Positions 28,987 to 38,093 of a DNA stretch of 64,000 bases are shown here, in pieces. The notes under the pieces are model-generated. The model saw only the letters and a list, made by a program, of their open reading frames with translations. It was not told the origin of the DNA and searched no databases. The DNA is from Hyphomicrobiales bacterium (GTDB lineage: Bacteria; Pseudomonadota; Alphaproteobacteria; Rhizobiales; Beijerinckiaceae), in NCBI GenBank assembly GCA_027483895.1, contig JAIXTP010000014.1, forward strand, positions 1 through 64,000. Direction: 5' to 3'. Every line of letters starts with the position of its first letter. The stretch's first letter is position 1. Position numbers and translations under genes: made by a program.

Positions 28987-29691
28987 ATGTCGCTCGACCC
29001 CGCCGTGATCGAAACCCTGTCCCGCGTTTCCACCGCCACGATCACGACGGTGCTGCTGAAGAAGGGCCTCCGCAATGTCTGGATGCGCGGTACGCGTCCG
29101 CTGCGTGCGGGCCAGCCGCGCCTCGTCGGCCGCGCCTTCACGCTCCGCTTCGTGCCCGCGCGCGAGGATCTCGCGACGCCGGAATCCTGGTCGTCCCCGA
29201 AGTCGACGCGCGGCGCCATCGAAGCCATGCCGGAAGGCTGCATCGCGGTGGTCGACGCCATGGGCGTGACCGATGCGGGCATCTTCGGCGACATCCTCTG
29301 CGCGCGCATGGCCAAGAAGGGCGTCGCGGGTCTCGTGACGGACGGCGTGGTGCGCGACCTCGCGGGCGTTCTCGGCACGGGCCTGCCGGTGTGGTGCAGC
29401 GGCCAGGCGGCGCCGCCGTCGGTCGCGGGCCTCACTTTCGTCGATTGGCAGCAGCCGATCGGCTGCGGCGGCGTCGCGGTGTTCCCCGACGACGTGATCG
29501 TGGTGGACGACGACGGCGCGGTGGTGATCCCCGCGGCGCTTCTCGATGCGGTGCTCGCGACGGCCCCCGAGCAGGAGCGGATGGAAGCCTGGATCATGGA
29601 CGAGGTCGAAAAGGGCCTGCCGCTGCCCGGCCTCTATCCGATGAACGCCGAAACCAAGGCCCGCTACGAGGCCGACACAAAAGGCCGCTGA
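28987..29691 (+). CDS. RraA-like / HMG-CHA aldolase-family protein
   Basis: 234 residues of the RraA fold: [38 protein letters not shown] and the earlier [16 protein letters not shown] with the conserved DGxxRD. Relatives are 4-hydroxy-4-methyl-2-oxoglutarate or oxaloacetate aldolases; true RNase E inhibitors are shorter, so an aldolase or unassigned role is more likely. Only CGAAGGACTCCACG precedes the ATG, a fair site. A NUDIX gene and a hydratase follow on the same strand. Confidence 0.8.
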   Translation: MSLDPAVIETLSRVSTATITTVLLKKGLRNVWMRGTRPLRAGQPRLVGRAFTLRFVPAREDLATPESWSSPKSTRGAIEAMPEGCIAVVDAMGVTDAGIFGDILCARMAKKGVAGLVTDGVVRDLAGVLGTGLPVWCSGQAAPPSVAGLTFVDWQQPIGCGGVAVFPDDVIVVDDDGAVVIPAALLDAVLATAPEQERMEAWIMDEVEKGLPLPGLYPMNAETKARYEADTKGR

Positions 29692-29773
29692 GGCGTTCAC
29701 TTTCCGTCAAGGAACCGTATCTCATGGTTCCGAAAACGGGAGCATGCGCCGCGGCCGGCGCGGATCCGGAGCG

Positions 29774-30295
29774 ATGACCGGAATGGGAAAGACCCAGGGG
29801 CGTTTCGAAGGCCTGCCGATCGCGACGGATGCGTCCGCCGACCTGCAGCAGCTCGGCACGATCCCCCTCGTGACGGACGAGGCCGGCGCGCTCCGCATCG
29901 TCCTCGTGACGACGCGCGGCTCCGGCCGCTGGACGATCCCGAAGGGCAATCCCGTCCCCGGCCTCGCGCCGCACAAGGCAGCGGCCCGCGAGGCCTTGGA
30001 AGAGGCGGGTCTGATCGGCAAGGCCCGCAAGAAGCCCATCGGCTCCTATGCCTTCTGGAAGCGGCGCGAGGACCATTGGAGCCTCGCTTCCGTCAGCGTT
30101 CACGTCATGAAGGTCGAGGAACGGCTCGCCTCGTTCAAGGAAAGCGCCGAGCGCAGCGTCGGCCTGTTCACGCCGGAAGAGGCGGCGCAGGCGGTCTTCG
30201 AGCCCGGGCTCAAGACGCTGATCGCCGCCGCCGCCGCGGCGGCCGTCGCCAAGGGCGGCAAGAAGGGCAAGCGCAAAGGCAAGGGAAAAGCCTGA
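29774..30295 (+). CDS. NUDIX hydrolase
   Basis: 173 residues. The NUDIX box is visible as GNPVPGLAPHKAAAREALEEAGL: the REALEEAGL half is intact, but the first glutamate of Gx5Ex7REUxEExGU is Leu, as in the PKGxP group that hydrolyses diphosphoinositol or dinucleoside polyphosphates. There is a basic tail (GKKGKRKGKGKA) after an Ala-rich run. ATG 29774 is chosen; ATG 29783 is possible. A hairpin GGAACC/GGTTCC (29711-29731) lies upstream. Confidence 0.85.
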   Translation: MTGMGKTQGRFEGLPIATDASADLQQLGTIPLVTDEAGALRIVLVTTRGSGRWTIPKGNPVPGLAPHKAAAREALEEAGLIGKARKKPIGSYAFWKRREDHWSLASVSVHVMKVEERLASFKESAERSVGLFTPEEAAQAVFEPGLKTLIAAAAAAAVAKGGKKGKRKGKGKA

Positions 30296-30365
30296 GCGGC
30301 GTCTGGCGCCGCGAGCTTCTCCGGTCCAGTCTCGGCTTCCCGCCACCCGAATCCCGGAAATTCCG

Positions 30366-31112
30366 ATGTCCGCCCCCGATCGTCTCGCCGCCGCTCTCGT
30401 CGCAGCCACCCGTGCGGGCCGCCGCATGCCGGTCGAGGCCGATGCGACGGCGCTCGCGCGCAGCGATGCCGCCGCCGTGCAGGCGGCCGTCGCCGAAAAG
30501 CTCGGCGCGAAGGTCGGCGGCTGGAAGGTCGCGGTCCTGCCGGACGGCGTTCCCGCCTATGCGCCGATGTTCGCCGAGAACATCCGCCCCTCCGGCGGTT
30601 CATGGCCGATCCCGCAGGAAGGCTATCTGCTCGAGGTCGAGCTCGCCTTCACGTTGTCGAAGGATCTGCCGCACCGGAACAACGCCTACACCCGCGACGA
30701 GGTGGCGGCGGCCTTGGAGAAGGCGGTGGTCGGCATCGAGCTGATCGCGAGCCGTTTCGAGAAATCCCCGCCGACCGCGCCCTTCCCGGCATGGCTCGCC
30801 GACAATATGGGCAATGCGGGCTACATCGTCGGCGCCGAGATCCCGGTGGCGGCCTTCACCGACATGACGGGGTTCCGGACGCATTACCGGATCGACGGCG
30901 TCGTCGCGCAGGAGGTGATCGGCCATCCGCTGCACGATCCGCTGGCGCCGATCCTCGCCTGCCTGAATTCGGCCGAAGACCGGCTCGGCGGTTTCCGGGC
31001 GGGCCAGATCGTCACGACGGGCAGCCTGACCACGCCGAAGGTGATCGCGGCGCCCGCGCGCATCGACGCCGCGATCCACGGGCTCGGGGCGGTTTCCGTC
31101 CGCATCGGCTGA
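30366..31112 (+). CDS. 2-keto-4-pentenoate hydratase / FAH-family protein
   Basis: 248 residues of the MhpD-like fumarylacetoacetate-hydrolase superfamily. EGYLLEVELAFTLSKDL carries the metal-binding ExE, followed by GIELIASRF and a C-terminal VTTGSLTTPKVIA. The enzyme class hydrates 2-hydroxypentadienoate or related enol acids. The neighbouring RraA-like gene is an aldolase-type protein, and a hydratase-aldolase pair suggests an aromatic-acid or enol-acid side route. That is inference; no ring-cleavage gene is seen. The 97-base gap after it has a stem-loop (GCGTCAGG/CCTGACGC, 31140-31167). Confidence 0.8.
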   Translation: MSAPDRLAAALVAATRAGRRMPVEADATALARSDAAAVQAAVAEKLGAKVGGWKVAVLPDGVPAYAPMFAENIRPSGGSWPIPQEGYLLEVELAFTLSKDLPHRNNAYTRDEVAAALEKAVVGIELIASRFEKSPPTAPFPAWLADNMGNAGYIVGAEIPVAAFTDMTGFRTHYRIDGVVAQEVIGHPLHDPLAPILACLNSAEDRLGGFRAGQIVTTGSLTTPKVIAAPARIDAAIHGLGAVSVRIG

Positions 31113-31209
31113 CGCCATGCGTATCGCGCATGACGGCGCGCGTCAGGCGGCGTTGACGGCCTGACGCCATGCGCCATGGTGGGGCGTCGCCTTCGCCGTC
31201 GCGTGATTC

Positions 31210-32055
31210 ATGACCCTCATCGCCTTTCTCGCCGCGCTCGGCAGCGCCGTGCTCCATGCCGTCTGGAACACGCTTGCGCGCAGCCGTCCGGAGCCCGGCA
31301 ACGGCTTCGGCGCCATCGTCGTCATGGCGGGCGTGGTCGCGCTGCCCATTGCGGCGTGGCGCGGCGTGCCGACCGAGCCGGTCGTCTGGGCGTGGCTGGC
31401 CGTCGGCATCATGTTCAACGCCACCGCGATCCGGCTCACCATGGCGGCCTATCGTCGGCTGCCGCTGTCCTTGGCCTATCCGCTCTCGCGCGGCTCGGCG
31501 CCCCTGATGGTGGCGATCGTCGAATTCGGCCTGATCTCCCATGTCCTTCCCGCGCCGGGCATCATGGCGGGCATGGCCGTCGTGTCCGGCGCCGTGCTGC
31601 TGCTCGCGAAATCGGCGCGTAGCGACGACGGGCTCGACCGCAAGGGCCTGCTGTTCACGCTCGGGGCGGCGGTGTGCACGGCGGGCTTCACGCTGACCGA
31701 CGCGCAGGGCGTGAGGGTGCACGGGGATCCGCTGTCCTACGGCGCGATGGTGGCCATCCTCAACGCGATCGCCCTGCCGCTGATCCAGCGTGCGGAGGGG
31801 AAGTCCCTCGCGGGCATGATGCGGGGCAACATCGTGTTCGGCTTCTTCGCCTCGATCGTCTCGATGGCGTCCTATCTTCTCGTGCTGGTCGCCTTCATGC
31901 ACGGGCCGGTCGCGCCGTCCTCGGCGATCCGCGAGACGAGCGTGTTGTTCGCGACACTTTTCGCGGCGCTCTTTCTCGGGGAGAGGCCCGGTCCGCTCCG
32001 TTGGGCCGCGATCGCGATCGCGGCCGGGGGCGTGGCGCTGATCCGCCTGAGCTGA
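31210..32055 (+). CDS. EamA/DMT-family transporter
   Basis: 281 residues with ten hydrophobic segments in two EamA repeats (about 1-136 and 147-280). The conserved RETSVLFATLFAALFLGERPG near residues 240-260 is typical of drug/metabolite transporters. The substrate is unknown. The start lacks a good ribosome-binding site (CGTCGCGTGATTC). It converges with hrcA, leaving 3 bases between the two stop codons. Confidence 0.85.
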   Translation: MTLIAFLAALGSAVLHAVWNTLARSRPEPGNGFGAIVVMAGVVALPIAAWRGVPTEPVVWAWLAVGIMFNATAIRLTMAAYRRLPLSLAYPLSRGSAPLMVAIVEFGLISHVLPAPGIMAGMAVVSGAVLLLAKSARSDDGLDRKGLLFTLGAAVCTAGFTLTDAQGVRVHGDPLSYGAMVAILNAIALPLIQRAEGKSLAGMMRGNIVFGFFASIVSMASYLLVLVAFMHGPVAPSSAIRETSVLFATLFAALFLGERPGPLRWAAIAIAAGGVALIRLS

Positions 32056-32058
32056 GAC

Positions 32059-33144
32059 TCAGCGCTCCAGAAGGCGGGAGACGACGCGCGCCGTGTAGTC
32101 GACCATCGGCACGATGCGCGCGTAATTGAGGCGCGTCGGCCCGATCACGCCGAGTACGCCGACGATCTTCTGCTGGGCGTCGCGGAAGGGGGCCGCGATC
32201 AGCGACGAACCCGACAGCGAGAAGAGCCGGTTCTCGGAGCCGATGAAGATCCGCACGCCGTCGCCCTGTTCGGCGCGCGAGACGAGGTCGATCACGTCCT
32301 TCTGTCGTTCGAGGTCTTGGAACAGAAGGCGGATGCGCTCGAGATCCTCGACCGCCTTGAGATCGTCGAGCAGGTTGGCCTGCCCGCGCACGATGAGCTG
32401 CCGGCTGTCGGCTTCGCCGGCCCAGCTCGCGAGGCCCGCTTCGACGAGGCCCGCCGTGAGCGCGTCGAGCTCGCGTTCGGCGTTCTGCCGGGCGTTCTCG
32501 ATCTCGGTTCGCATGTCGTCGAGCGTGCGGCCCCGGATGCGCTCGGAGAGGAAGTTCGAGGCCTCGACGAGCGCGGAGGAGGGCAGGCCGGGCGGCAGGT
32601 CGACGATGCGGTTTTCGACGGCGCCGTCCTCGGTCACCAGCACGACGAGCGCGCGGCCGTTGTCGAGCCGGACGAATTCGATGTGCTTGAGCGGCGCGGC
32701 GGCCTTGGTGGTGACGACGACGCCCGCGCCGCGCGACAGGCCCGAAAGGAGCTGCGTGGCTTCGCCCAGCGTCTGCTCCAGCGTGCGGTTGTGTCCGCTC
32801 GCGCGGATCTGCGCCTCGATCCGGTCGCGCTCGTCGATCGGGACGTCGCCGATCTCCAGCATCGAATCCACGAAGAAGCGCAGCCCGTGTTCGGTCGGCA
32901 GACGACCGGCGCTGGTGTGGGGCGCGTAGATGAGCCCCGCATCCTCCAGATCCGCCATCACGTTGCGGACCGAGGCGGGCGAGAGCGTCATCGGCAGGAT
33001 GCGCGAGAGATTGCGCGAGCCGAGGGGGTCGCCGGTGGCGAGATAGCCTTCGACGATCCGGCGGAAGATCTCGCGCGAGCGCTCGTCGAGCTCCGTCAGC
33101 GGTCGTCCGGTGGGCAGCGTCGGCGGCATATGCGGGGCGGTCAC
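32059..33144 (-). CDS. hrcA: Heat-inducible transcription repressor HrcA
   Basis: 361 residues from a GTG at 33144. It has an N-terminal winged helix ([20 protein letters not shown], then [13 protein letters not shown]), a GAF-like middle and the family C-terminus ([20 protein letters not shown]). HrcA binds CIRCE elements upstream of groESL and dnaK. AAGGAGACCACACGC before the GTG fixes the start; the ATG five codons on lacks a site. The divergent hrcA/rph arrangement is conserved in Hyphomicrobiales. I did not find a CIRCE palindrome in the gap to rph, so self-regulation is not indicated. Confidence 0.96.
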   Translation of the reverse strand: MTAPHMPPTLPTGRPLTELDERSREIFRRIVEGYLATGDPLGSRNLSRILPMTLSPASVRNVMADLEDAGLIYAPHTSAGRLPTEHGLRFFVDSMLEIGDVPIDERDRIEAQIRASGHNRTLEQTLGEATQLLSGLSRGAGVVVTTKAAAPLKHIEFVRLDNGRALVVLVTEDGAVENRIVDLPPGLPSSALVEASNFLSERIRGRTLDDMRTEIENARQNAERELDALTAGLVEAGLASWAGEADSRQLIVRGQANLLDDLKAVEDLERIRLLFQDLERQKDVIDLVSRAEQGDGVRIFIGSENRLFSLSGSSLIAAPFRDAQQKIVGVLGVIGPTRLNYARIVPMVDYTARVVSRLLER

Positions 33145-33271
33145 GCGTGTGGTCTCCTTGGGGGGAATGTGCGCGCCCGCGCGATCCGGATCAAGACGTC
33201 CGCTTCGCTTGCCGCCCGAGGCCGCGGGCCCTAGAAGGACGCGAGTTCCCCTTCGCGAGAGATCCGCCCGC

Positions 33272-33988
33272 ATGCGTCCTTCCAAGCGCCGCCCCGACGA
33301 ACTTCGTGCCGTGTCTCTGGAACGGGGCGTCGCCCGCTATGCGGAGGGATCCTGCCTCGTGAAGTTCGGCGAGACGCATGTGCTGTGCGCCGCCACCCTG
33401 GAAGAGCGCGGCCCGCCGTGGCTGCGCGGTACCGGCCGCGGCTGGGTGACGGCCGAATATTCGATGCTGCCGCGCGCGACGCTGGAGCGGACCCGCCGCG
33501 AAAGCACCGCGGGCAAGCCGAGCGGCCGCACGCAGGAGATCCAGCGCCTGATCGGCCGCAGCCTCCGCGCGGTCGTCGATCTTTCGGTGCTCGGGGAGAA
33601 GCAGATCATCGTCGACTGCGACGTGCTGCAGGCCGACGGCGGCACGCGCACCGCGGCGATCACCGGCGCATGGGTCGCGCTGCATGACTGCCTCGCCTGG
33701 ATGCACGGCCGCTCGATGATCGCGAGCATGCCGCTGCGCGACCATGTCGCCGCCGTGTCCTGCGGCATCTATGGCGGCACGCCGGTGCTCGACCTCGATT
33801 ACGCCGAGGACTCGAACTGCGGCACCGACGCGAATTTCGTGATGACCGGCAACGGCGGCATCGTCGAGGTGCAGGGCACGGCCGAGGGTGCGCCCTTCTC
33901 CGAGGAGGAGCTGACGACGCTTCTGCGTCTCGCCCGCGCCGGCATCGGCGATCTCGTCGCCATGCAGAAGGCCGCGATCCGGGGATGA
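33272..33988 (+). CDS. rph: Ribonuclease PH
   Basis: 238 residues, phosphorolytic 3'-5' exoribonuclease that trims tRNA 3' ends. Visible features are [38 protein letters not shown], the phosphate-site loop [17 protein letters not shown] and [17 protein letters not shown]. Length and motifs are normal. It overlaps rdgB by four bases (ATGA at 33985-33988), making an rph-rdgB-hemW operon. Confidence 0.97.
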   Translation: MRPSKRRPDELRAVSLERGVARYAEGSCLVKFGETHVLCAATLEERGPPWLRGTGRGWVTAEYSMLPRATLERTRRESTAGKPSGRTQEIQRLIGRSLRAVVDLSVLGEKQIIVDCDVLQADGGTRTAAITGAWVALHDCLAWMHGRSMIASMPLRDHVAAVSCGIYGGTPVLDLDYAEDSNCGTDANFVMTGNGGIVEVQGTAEGAPFSEEELTTLLRLARAGIGDLVAMQKAAIRG

Positions 33989-34608
33989 CCATGCGCCGCC
34001 TCACGGGAAAGGTGGTCGTCGCCACCCACAATCCGGGCAAGCTGCGCGAGATGCGCGAATTGCTGGCGCCCTATGGCATCGAGGCGGTCTCCGCCGGCGA
34101 ACTCGGCCTGCCCGAGCCCGATGAGACCGGCACCACCTTCGCCGAGAACGCGGCGATCAAGGCGCTCGCGGCGGCGAATGCGGCGCGGCTCCCGGCCTTT
34201 GCCGACGACTCGGGCATCTGCGTCGCCGCGCTCGACGGCGATCCGGGGATCTACTCGGCCCGCTGGGGCGGTCCCGCCAAGGACTTCGATTTCGCCATGC
34301 GCACGATCGAGGAGAAGCTGCAGGCGAAAGGTGCGGCCGATCGCCGGGCCTGGTTCGTCTCGGCGCTCTGCGTCGCCTGGCCCGACGGCGAACGCGCCGA
34401 GGTCGAGGGGCGGGTGGACGGCACGCTGGTCTGGCCGCCGCGCGGTCCCGCGGGCTTCGGCTATGATCCGATGTTCAGGCCCGACGGGCACGAGCGGACC
34501 TTCGGCGAGATGACCGCCGAGGAAAAGCACGGCCTGCCGCCTCAGGGGCTCGGCCTGTCCCACCGCGCCCGCGCCTTCATGCTGCTGGCGGAGAAGGTGC
34601 TCCGGTGA
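33985..34608 (+). CDS. rdgB: RdgB/HAM1-family non-canonical purine NTP pyrophosphatase
   Basis: 207 residues. It removes ITP, dITP and XTP from the nucleotide pool. The signature is [14 protein letters not shown] at about 13-26, then the catalytic [14 protein letters not shown] and [12 protein letters not shown]. Two starts lie close together (ATG 33985 and ATG 33991); the first overlaps the rph stop. Its own stop overlaps the hemW GTG (GTGA). Confidence 0.96.
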   Translation: MTMRRLTGKVVVATHNPGKLREMRELLAPYGIEAVSAGELGLPEPDETGTTFAENAAIKALAAANAARLPAFADDSGICVAALDGDPGIYSARWGGPAKDFDFAMRTIEEKLQAKGAADRRAWFVSALCVAWPDGERAEVEGRVDGTLVWPPRGPAGFGYDPMFRPDGHERTFGEMTAEEKHGLPPQGLGLSHRARAFMLLAEKVLR

Positions 34609-35783
34609 CGCGCGTTCCCCCCATGCCCGTGGGGCCCGACGCCCCGGGCTTCGGGGTGTATCTGCACTGGCCCTTCTGCGCCTCGAAATGCCCTTATTGC
34701 GACTTCAACAGCCATGTCCGTCGAGCGCCGGTGGACGAGGGCCGCTTCGTCGCGGCCTTCGACCGGGCGCTGGCGGCTCAGGCGGCGCTGGCGCCGGGCC
34801 GTACCGTCACCAGCATCTTTCTGGGCGGGGGCACCCCGTCCTTGATGCAGCCCGCGACGGTCGGCGCGCTGCTCGATGCCGTGGCGCGGCATTGGGCCGT
34901 GGCCTCGGATGCGGAAGTGACGCTGGAAGCCAATCCCACCAGCGTGGAGGCGGCGCGGCTCGCGGGCTATCGCGCGGCGGGGGTGAACCGGCTCTCGATG
35001 GGCATTCAGGCCATGAACGACGCGGATCTCCGCGCGCTCGGCCGGCTGCATACGGCGGAGGAAGCGATGGCGGCGGTCGCGACCGCGGCCCGCATCTTCG
35101 AACGCTGTTCCTTCGATCTCATCTATGCCCGCCCCGGCCAGACGCCCGCCGCTTGGAAGGCGGAGCTGAAGGAGGCGGTCGCCCGCGCGGCCGAACATCT
35201 CTCGCTCTACCAGCTGACCATCGAGCCCGGCACGATGTTCGAGCGGCTGCACAAGGCCGGGAAGCTCGCGATCCCCGATCCCGATCTCGCCCGCACGCTT
35301 TATGACCTCACGCAGGAGGTCTGCGAGGCGGAAGGCCTGCCCGCCTACGAGATCTCGAACCATGCGCGCCCCGGCGCCGAGAGCCGGCACAATCTCGTCT
35401 ATTGGCGCTACGGGGAATATGCCGCGGCGGGCCCCGGCGCTCATGCCCGTGTGCTGACTGCGCGCGGTCGCGAGTCCTTCGTCTTCGAAAAGCATCCCGA
35501 GACCTGGCTCGCCGCCGTCGAGAGCGGCGCCGATGCCGTGATCGAGAACGAACTTCTGAGCCCCGAGGCGCAGGGAGACGAGATGCTGCTGATGGGGCTC
35601 CGGCTGCGCGAAGGCGTCTCGCCCGCGCGCCATGCCGGGCTGACCGGCCGAAGCCTCGACCACGATCGCATCACCGCCCTGATCGGCGACGGTCTTTTGG
35701 AACGGACGGCCGAAGGGCGCATCCGCGCGACCGCGCAAGGCGTGCCGGTGATCGACGCGATCGTGGCGGAACTCGCCGCCTGA
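34605..35783 (+). CDS. hemW: Radical SAM family heme chaperone HemW
   Basis: 392 residues from a GTG that overlaps the rdgB stop; ATG 34623 is an alternative. The radical-SAM cluster motif CASKCPYC gives Cys25, Cys29 and Cys32, followed by the LGGGTPSLM glycine motif and a HemW-type C-terminal domain with [20 protein letters not shown]. Real coproporphyrinogen dehydrogenase HemN has CxxxCxxC plus CQV-type features; HemW lacks them and inserts heme into respiratory proteins. A hairpin follows 7 bases after the stop. Confidence 0.95.
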   Translation: MTRVPPMPVGPDAPGFGVYLHWPFCASKCPYCDFNSHVRRAPVDEGRFVAAFDRALAAQAALAPGRTVTSIFLGGGTPSLMQPATVGALLDAVARHWAVASDAEVTLEANPTSVEAARLAGYRAAGVNRLSMGIQAMNDADLRALGRLHTAEEAMAAVATAARIFERCSFDLIYARPGQTPAAWKAELKEAVARAAEHLSLYQLTIEPGTMFERLHKAGKLAIPDPDLARTLYDLTQEVCEAEGLPAYEISNHARPGAESRHNLVYWRYGEYAAAGPGAHARVLTARGRESFVFEKHPETWLAAVESGADAVIENELLSPEAQGDEMLLMGLRLREGVSPARHAGLTGRSLDHDRITALIGDGLLERTAEGRIRATAQGVPVIDAIVAELAA

Positions 35784-35790
35784 CGCGACG

Positions 35791-35826
35791 GTGCCCGGTC
35801 CGTCCCGATGAGGAAGGACCGGGCAC
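35791..35826. terminator. Hairpin after hemW
   Basis: An 11-bp perfect stem (GTGCCCGGTCC / GGACCGGGCAC) around a 14-base loop. It has no T run on either strand, so it may be a Rho-assisted stop or 3' stabiliser. It could also mark the end of a leftward transcript from the lux-type promoter at 35943. Confidence 0.55.
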
Positions 35827-35975
35827 AGGCGCGACGCTCTCGTCTGGGGGCGGAGGCCGCGCCGATCGGCGTGCTTGCGAAGCCGGGAGCGAAGGCAGGC
35901 TCGGGCCAAGATCGAACCGGAGGGCGCCCTCGCTCGAGACGCAGATTCAATTTAACGCGAATGCGGGGCGTCGTG

Positions 35976-35995
35976 ACCTGTCCTAAAAGACAGGT
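35976..35995. promoter_or_regulatory. lux-box-like operator
   Basis: ACCTGTC-CTAAAA-GACAGGT is a 20-bp palindrome with 7-bp arms. The length and the outer six bases on each side equal the classic Vibrio fischeri lux box (ACCTGT...ACAGGT). It lies 8 bases beyond the stop of a LuxR-type gene. On the minus strand a TTAAAT hexamer at 35955-35950 would put a start near 35943 and the box centre (35985.5) at -42.5, the spacing of LuxR-activated promoters. No T run follows either arm, so it is not a simple terminator. Confidence 0.6.
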
Positions 35996-36002
35996 TCTCG
36001 AT

Positions 36003-36749
36003 TCAATTATAGGGAATGAGGCCCGCGCGCATCGCGATGGCAGCGGCGTGGCGGGTGTTCAGCGCGTCCAGCTTGTGGCGCGCATTTTCCAGATGGAACC
36101 GGACGGTCCGCTCGCTGAGGCCGAGAATGGCCGCCGTGTCCCTGAGGGTCTTGCCCTGAGCCGACCAGCGGAGGCATTCGGCCTCCCTGTTCGACAGAAG
36201 TCCCGGCTCCGCCCGAGGCTCTTCGGGCGTTTCGAACAGATGGCAGGCGAGGAGCGCCACGTCCGAGACCCGCTCGCGCACGAGGCTCCGCCACTGCGCG
36301 TCGCCGTCCTCCCCGCTCACGGAAAGCAGCGCGAGCCGTCCCCCGGGCGCATGGACGGGAACCGTCAGCCCGCAGCGGCCGACGCCGTGCGCACGTGCCC
36401 GGTCGAGAAACGCGGCCGCGCTTTCGGAACGGCCGGCGACGGCCTCCCAGCCCACCGGCACGACCGAACGGCGGCATGCGCCGAGAACCGGGTCGCTCAG
36501 GGCGTAACCTTCGGCTGCATAGAGTTCGAGCCAATCGGTCGGATAGTCGCCGGACGCACCCCGCAACGTGCCGGTGCCGTCGCCGCCGAACTCGGCGAAG
36601 ACCGCGCGCGCGAAGCCCCATTCGCCGAGGATGTCGAAGGCGGCGGGCAGGCGGGACTTGCCGTGCGGCAGTCCGGCGATGAGGTCGGGGACGGAGGACA
36701 ACGACGATGACTCCGGAGTGATCCGGAAAGTGGTCGCGCGCGACCGCAC
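36003..36749 (-). CDS. LuxR-family regulator with autoinducer-binding domain
   Basis: 248 residues from a GTG; a TTG at 36701 with GGAG nine bases before it is a credible shorter start. The N-terminal domain keeps the residues that line acyl-homoserine-lactone pockets in order: W and Y in TDWLELYAAEGY, D and P in SDPVLG, W in VGWEAV and the glycine in HGVGRCGL. The C-terminal LuxR HTH runs from LSNREAECLRWSAQGKT to the end. No luxI synthase is within 28 kb either way in this window, so it is an orphan here. A lux-box-like palindrome lies just past its stop. Confidence 0.88.
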   Translation of the reverse strand: MRSRATTFRITPESSSLSSVPDLIAGLPHGKSRLPAAFDILGEWGFARAVFAEFGGDGTGTLRGASGDYPTDWLELYAAEGYALSDPVLGACRRSVVPVGWEAVAGRSESAAAFLDRARAHGVGRCGLTVPVHAPGGRLALLSVSGEDGDAQWRSLVRERVSDVALLACHLFETPEEPRAEPGLLSNREAECLRWSAQGKTLRDTAAILGLSERTVRFHLENARHKLDALNTRHAAAIAMRAGLIPYN

Positions 36750-36753
36750 GGCA

Positions 36754-36770
36754 CAACCGAACTCCGGTTG
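36754..36770. promoter_or_regulatory. Inverted repeat at the luxR-type gene start
   Basis: CAACCG-AACTC-CGGTTG, 6-bp arms, four bases upstream of the GTG start. It shares the core ACTCCGG with a second perfect palindrome ACTCCGGAGT at 36710-36719. It is unlike the lux box at 35976 and could be an operator of another factor or an mRNA stem over the start. Confidence 0.4.
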
Positions 36771-36785
36771 CAGTTCATGCGGATC

Positions 36786-37973
36786 TTACTGACCGGAAGT
36801 AGCAAAATTCCGCGGCGCGGCGCCCACGACCTGCGTCGACCCGTTCGCCACCTGCAGAACGGAGAGCGCACGCCGGCTGGTCCCGTCCTGCCGGAAGCGG
36901 AACAGCCCGTCGATGCCGATCACGCCGTCGGGGTTCTGCATCGTCGTTTCCGAGAAGGCGTCGGGGCCGAATTGCGCATTCAGCGCGGCCACGAGGAAGA
37001 CCGCGTCATAGGCGAGGCTCGCTATGCGGCTCGGCTCCGTGCCGAAGCGCGCGCGGTAGCGCTGCGCGAAGGCCGTGAAGCCCGTCTTGTCGGGCGCGGC
37101 GAACCACCCGCCCTGGAACTGCGGCACGCGCAGCACCCGCGGATCGTCCCAGACGCCGGCGCCCAGAAGCTGGATCCGCCGCGGGTCGATGCCCGCCTGC
37201 GCCATGGCCTGCCCGACTTCGGCCGCGCCGTCCCCGTTTTCGGGCACGAACAGCGCGTCGGCGGGCGGCTGCATGCCGGCGATGCGCCGCGCGGCTTCCT
37301 CGCTCTGGCCCGGCGCGTAGCGCTCGATGGTGGCGAGCGGCAGGCCGCGGCGCGCCACGGCGGCCTGGAAGGAGGCCGCGGCGACATTGCCGTAGGCGCC
37401 TTCCGGAACCAGCGCGGCGAAGGACTTGCGGCCCTTCTGCGCGGCGAACTCCACCACGCGGTCGATGTCGTTCTCGGGCATGAAGCTCAGGAGATAGACG
37501 CCGCGGCCCGCCACCGTGGAGTCGGTCGAAAAAGCGATCATCACGCGGTTCGACCCGCGGGCGACAGGTGCCGCCGCCTGCACCGAGGTGGCCAGGAGCG
37601 GGCCGAGCACCACCTGCGCGCCTTCTGCGACCGCCGCGGTGGCGGCGGCCCGGGCGCCGTCGGGCGTCCCTGCATCGTCCTTCACGATCAGGCGGATCTT
37701 CGGGCCCTTGTATTCTTCCGCCGCCAGTTCGGCGGCGTTGCGCAGCGAGGCGGCCACCGCGCCGGCATTGCCGGGGGCGCCGAGCGGCAGGACGACGCCG
37801 ATCGCGAAGCCTTCCTGCACCGGGGGCGGCGCCTCGACGGGGGCGGTCGCCGTGCCGCCCGGGCGGCCGCGTTCGAAATCGCCCGCACAGGCGGCGACGA
37901 GGAGCGCGACGGCGGTCGCGACCAGAACCCGGATCGACCGGCCGAAAGGCCGGATCGGCATGGCGATGGACAA
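36786..37973 (-). CDS. Penicillin-binding protein activator (LpoA-like) lipoprotein
   Basis: 395 residues. The lipobox is LLVAAC with Cys29, preceded by a hydrophobic leader, so it is an outer- or inner-membrane lipoprotein. The mature part is a type I periplasmic-binding fold (EGFAIGVVLPLGAPGNAGAV, VVLGPLLATSVQAAAPVA, ALFVPENGDGAAEVGQAM). Alphaproteobacterial relatives are annotated as penicillin-binding protein activators or Leu/Ile/Val-type binding proteins; no transporter genes adjoin, supporting the former. A TTG at 37973 is preceded by AGGAGG at 7 bases, better than ATG 37961. It is divergent from rsmI, as LpoA is next to rsmI and yraN in many genomes. Confidence 0.85.
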   Translation of the reverse strand: MSIAMPIRPFGRSIRVLVATAVALLVAACAGDFERGRPGGTATAPVEAPPPVQEGFAIGVVLPLGAPGNAGAVAASLRNAAELAAEEYKGPKIRLIVKDDAGTPDGARAAATAAVAEGAQVVLGPLLATSVQAAAPVARGSNRVMIAFSTDSTVAGRGVYLLSFMPENDIDRVVEFAAQKGRKSFAALVPEGAYGNVAAASFQAAVARRGLPLATIERYAPGQSEEAARRIAGMQPPADALFVPENGDGAAEVGQAMAQAGIDPRRIQLLGAGVWDDPRVLRVPQFQGGWFAAPDKTGFTAFAQRYRARFGTEPSRIASLAYDAVFLVAALNAQFGPDAFSETTMQNPDGVIGIDGLFRFRQDGTSRRALSVLQVANGSTQVVGAAPRNFATSGQ

Positions 37974-38093
37974 GGGCGAGCCTCCTGCGACGGCCCCTCG
38001 GGGCCCCGCTTCTTCCTTCGCAATTCGTCCCGCGCGATGCAACCCGCCCGCCCGTGCCCTTCTTCCCCGCCGCGCGGCGTGCGAAGATGAAGC

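Noticed and set aside
33145..33271. CIRCE element between hrcA and rph
   Set aside because: No TTAGCACTC-N9-GAGTGCTAA-like palindrome is present in the gap.
35441..35950. Minus-strand ORF starting near the lux-type promoter
   Set aside because: Begins at a TTG, is mostly antisense to hemW and has shadow-like composition; a non-coding transcript is more likely.
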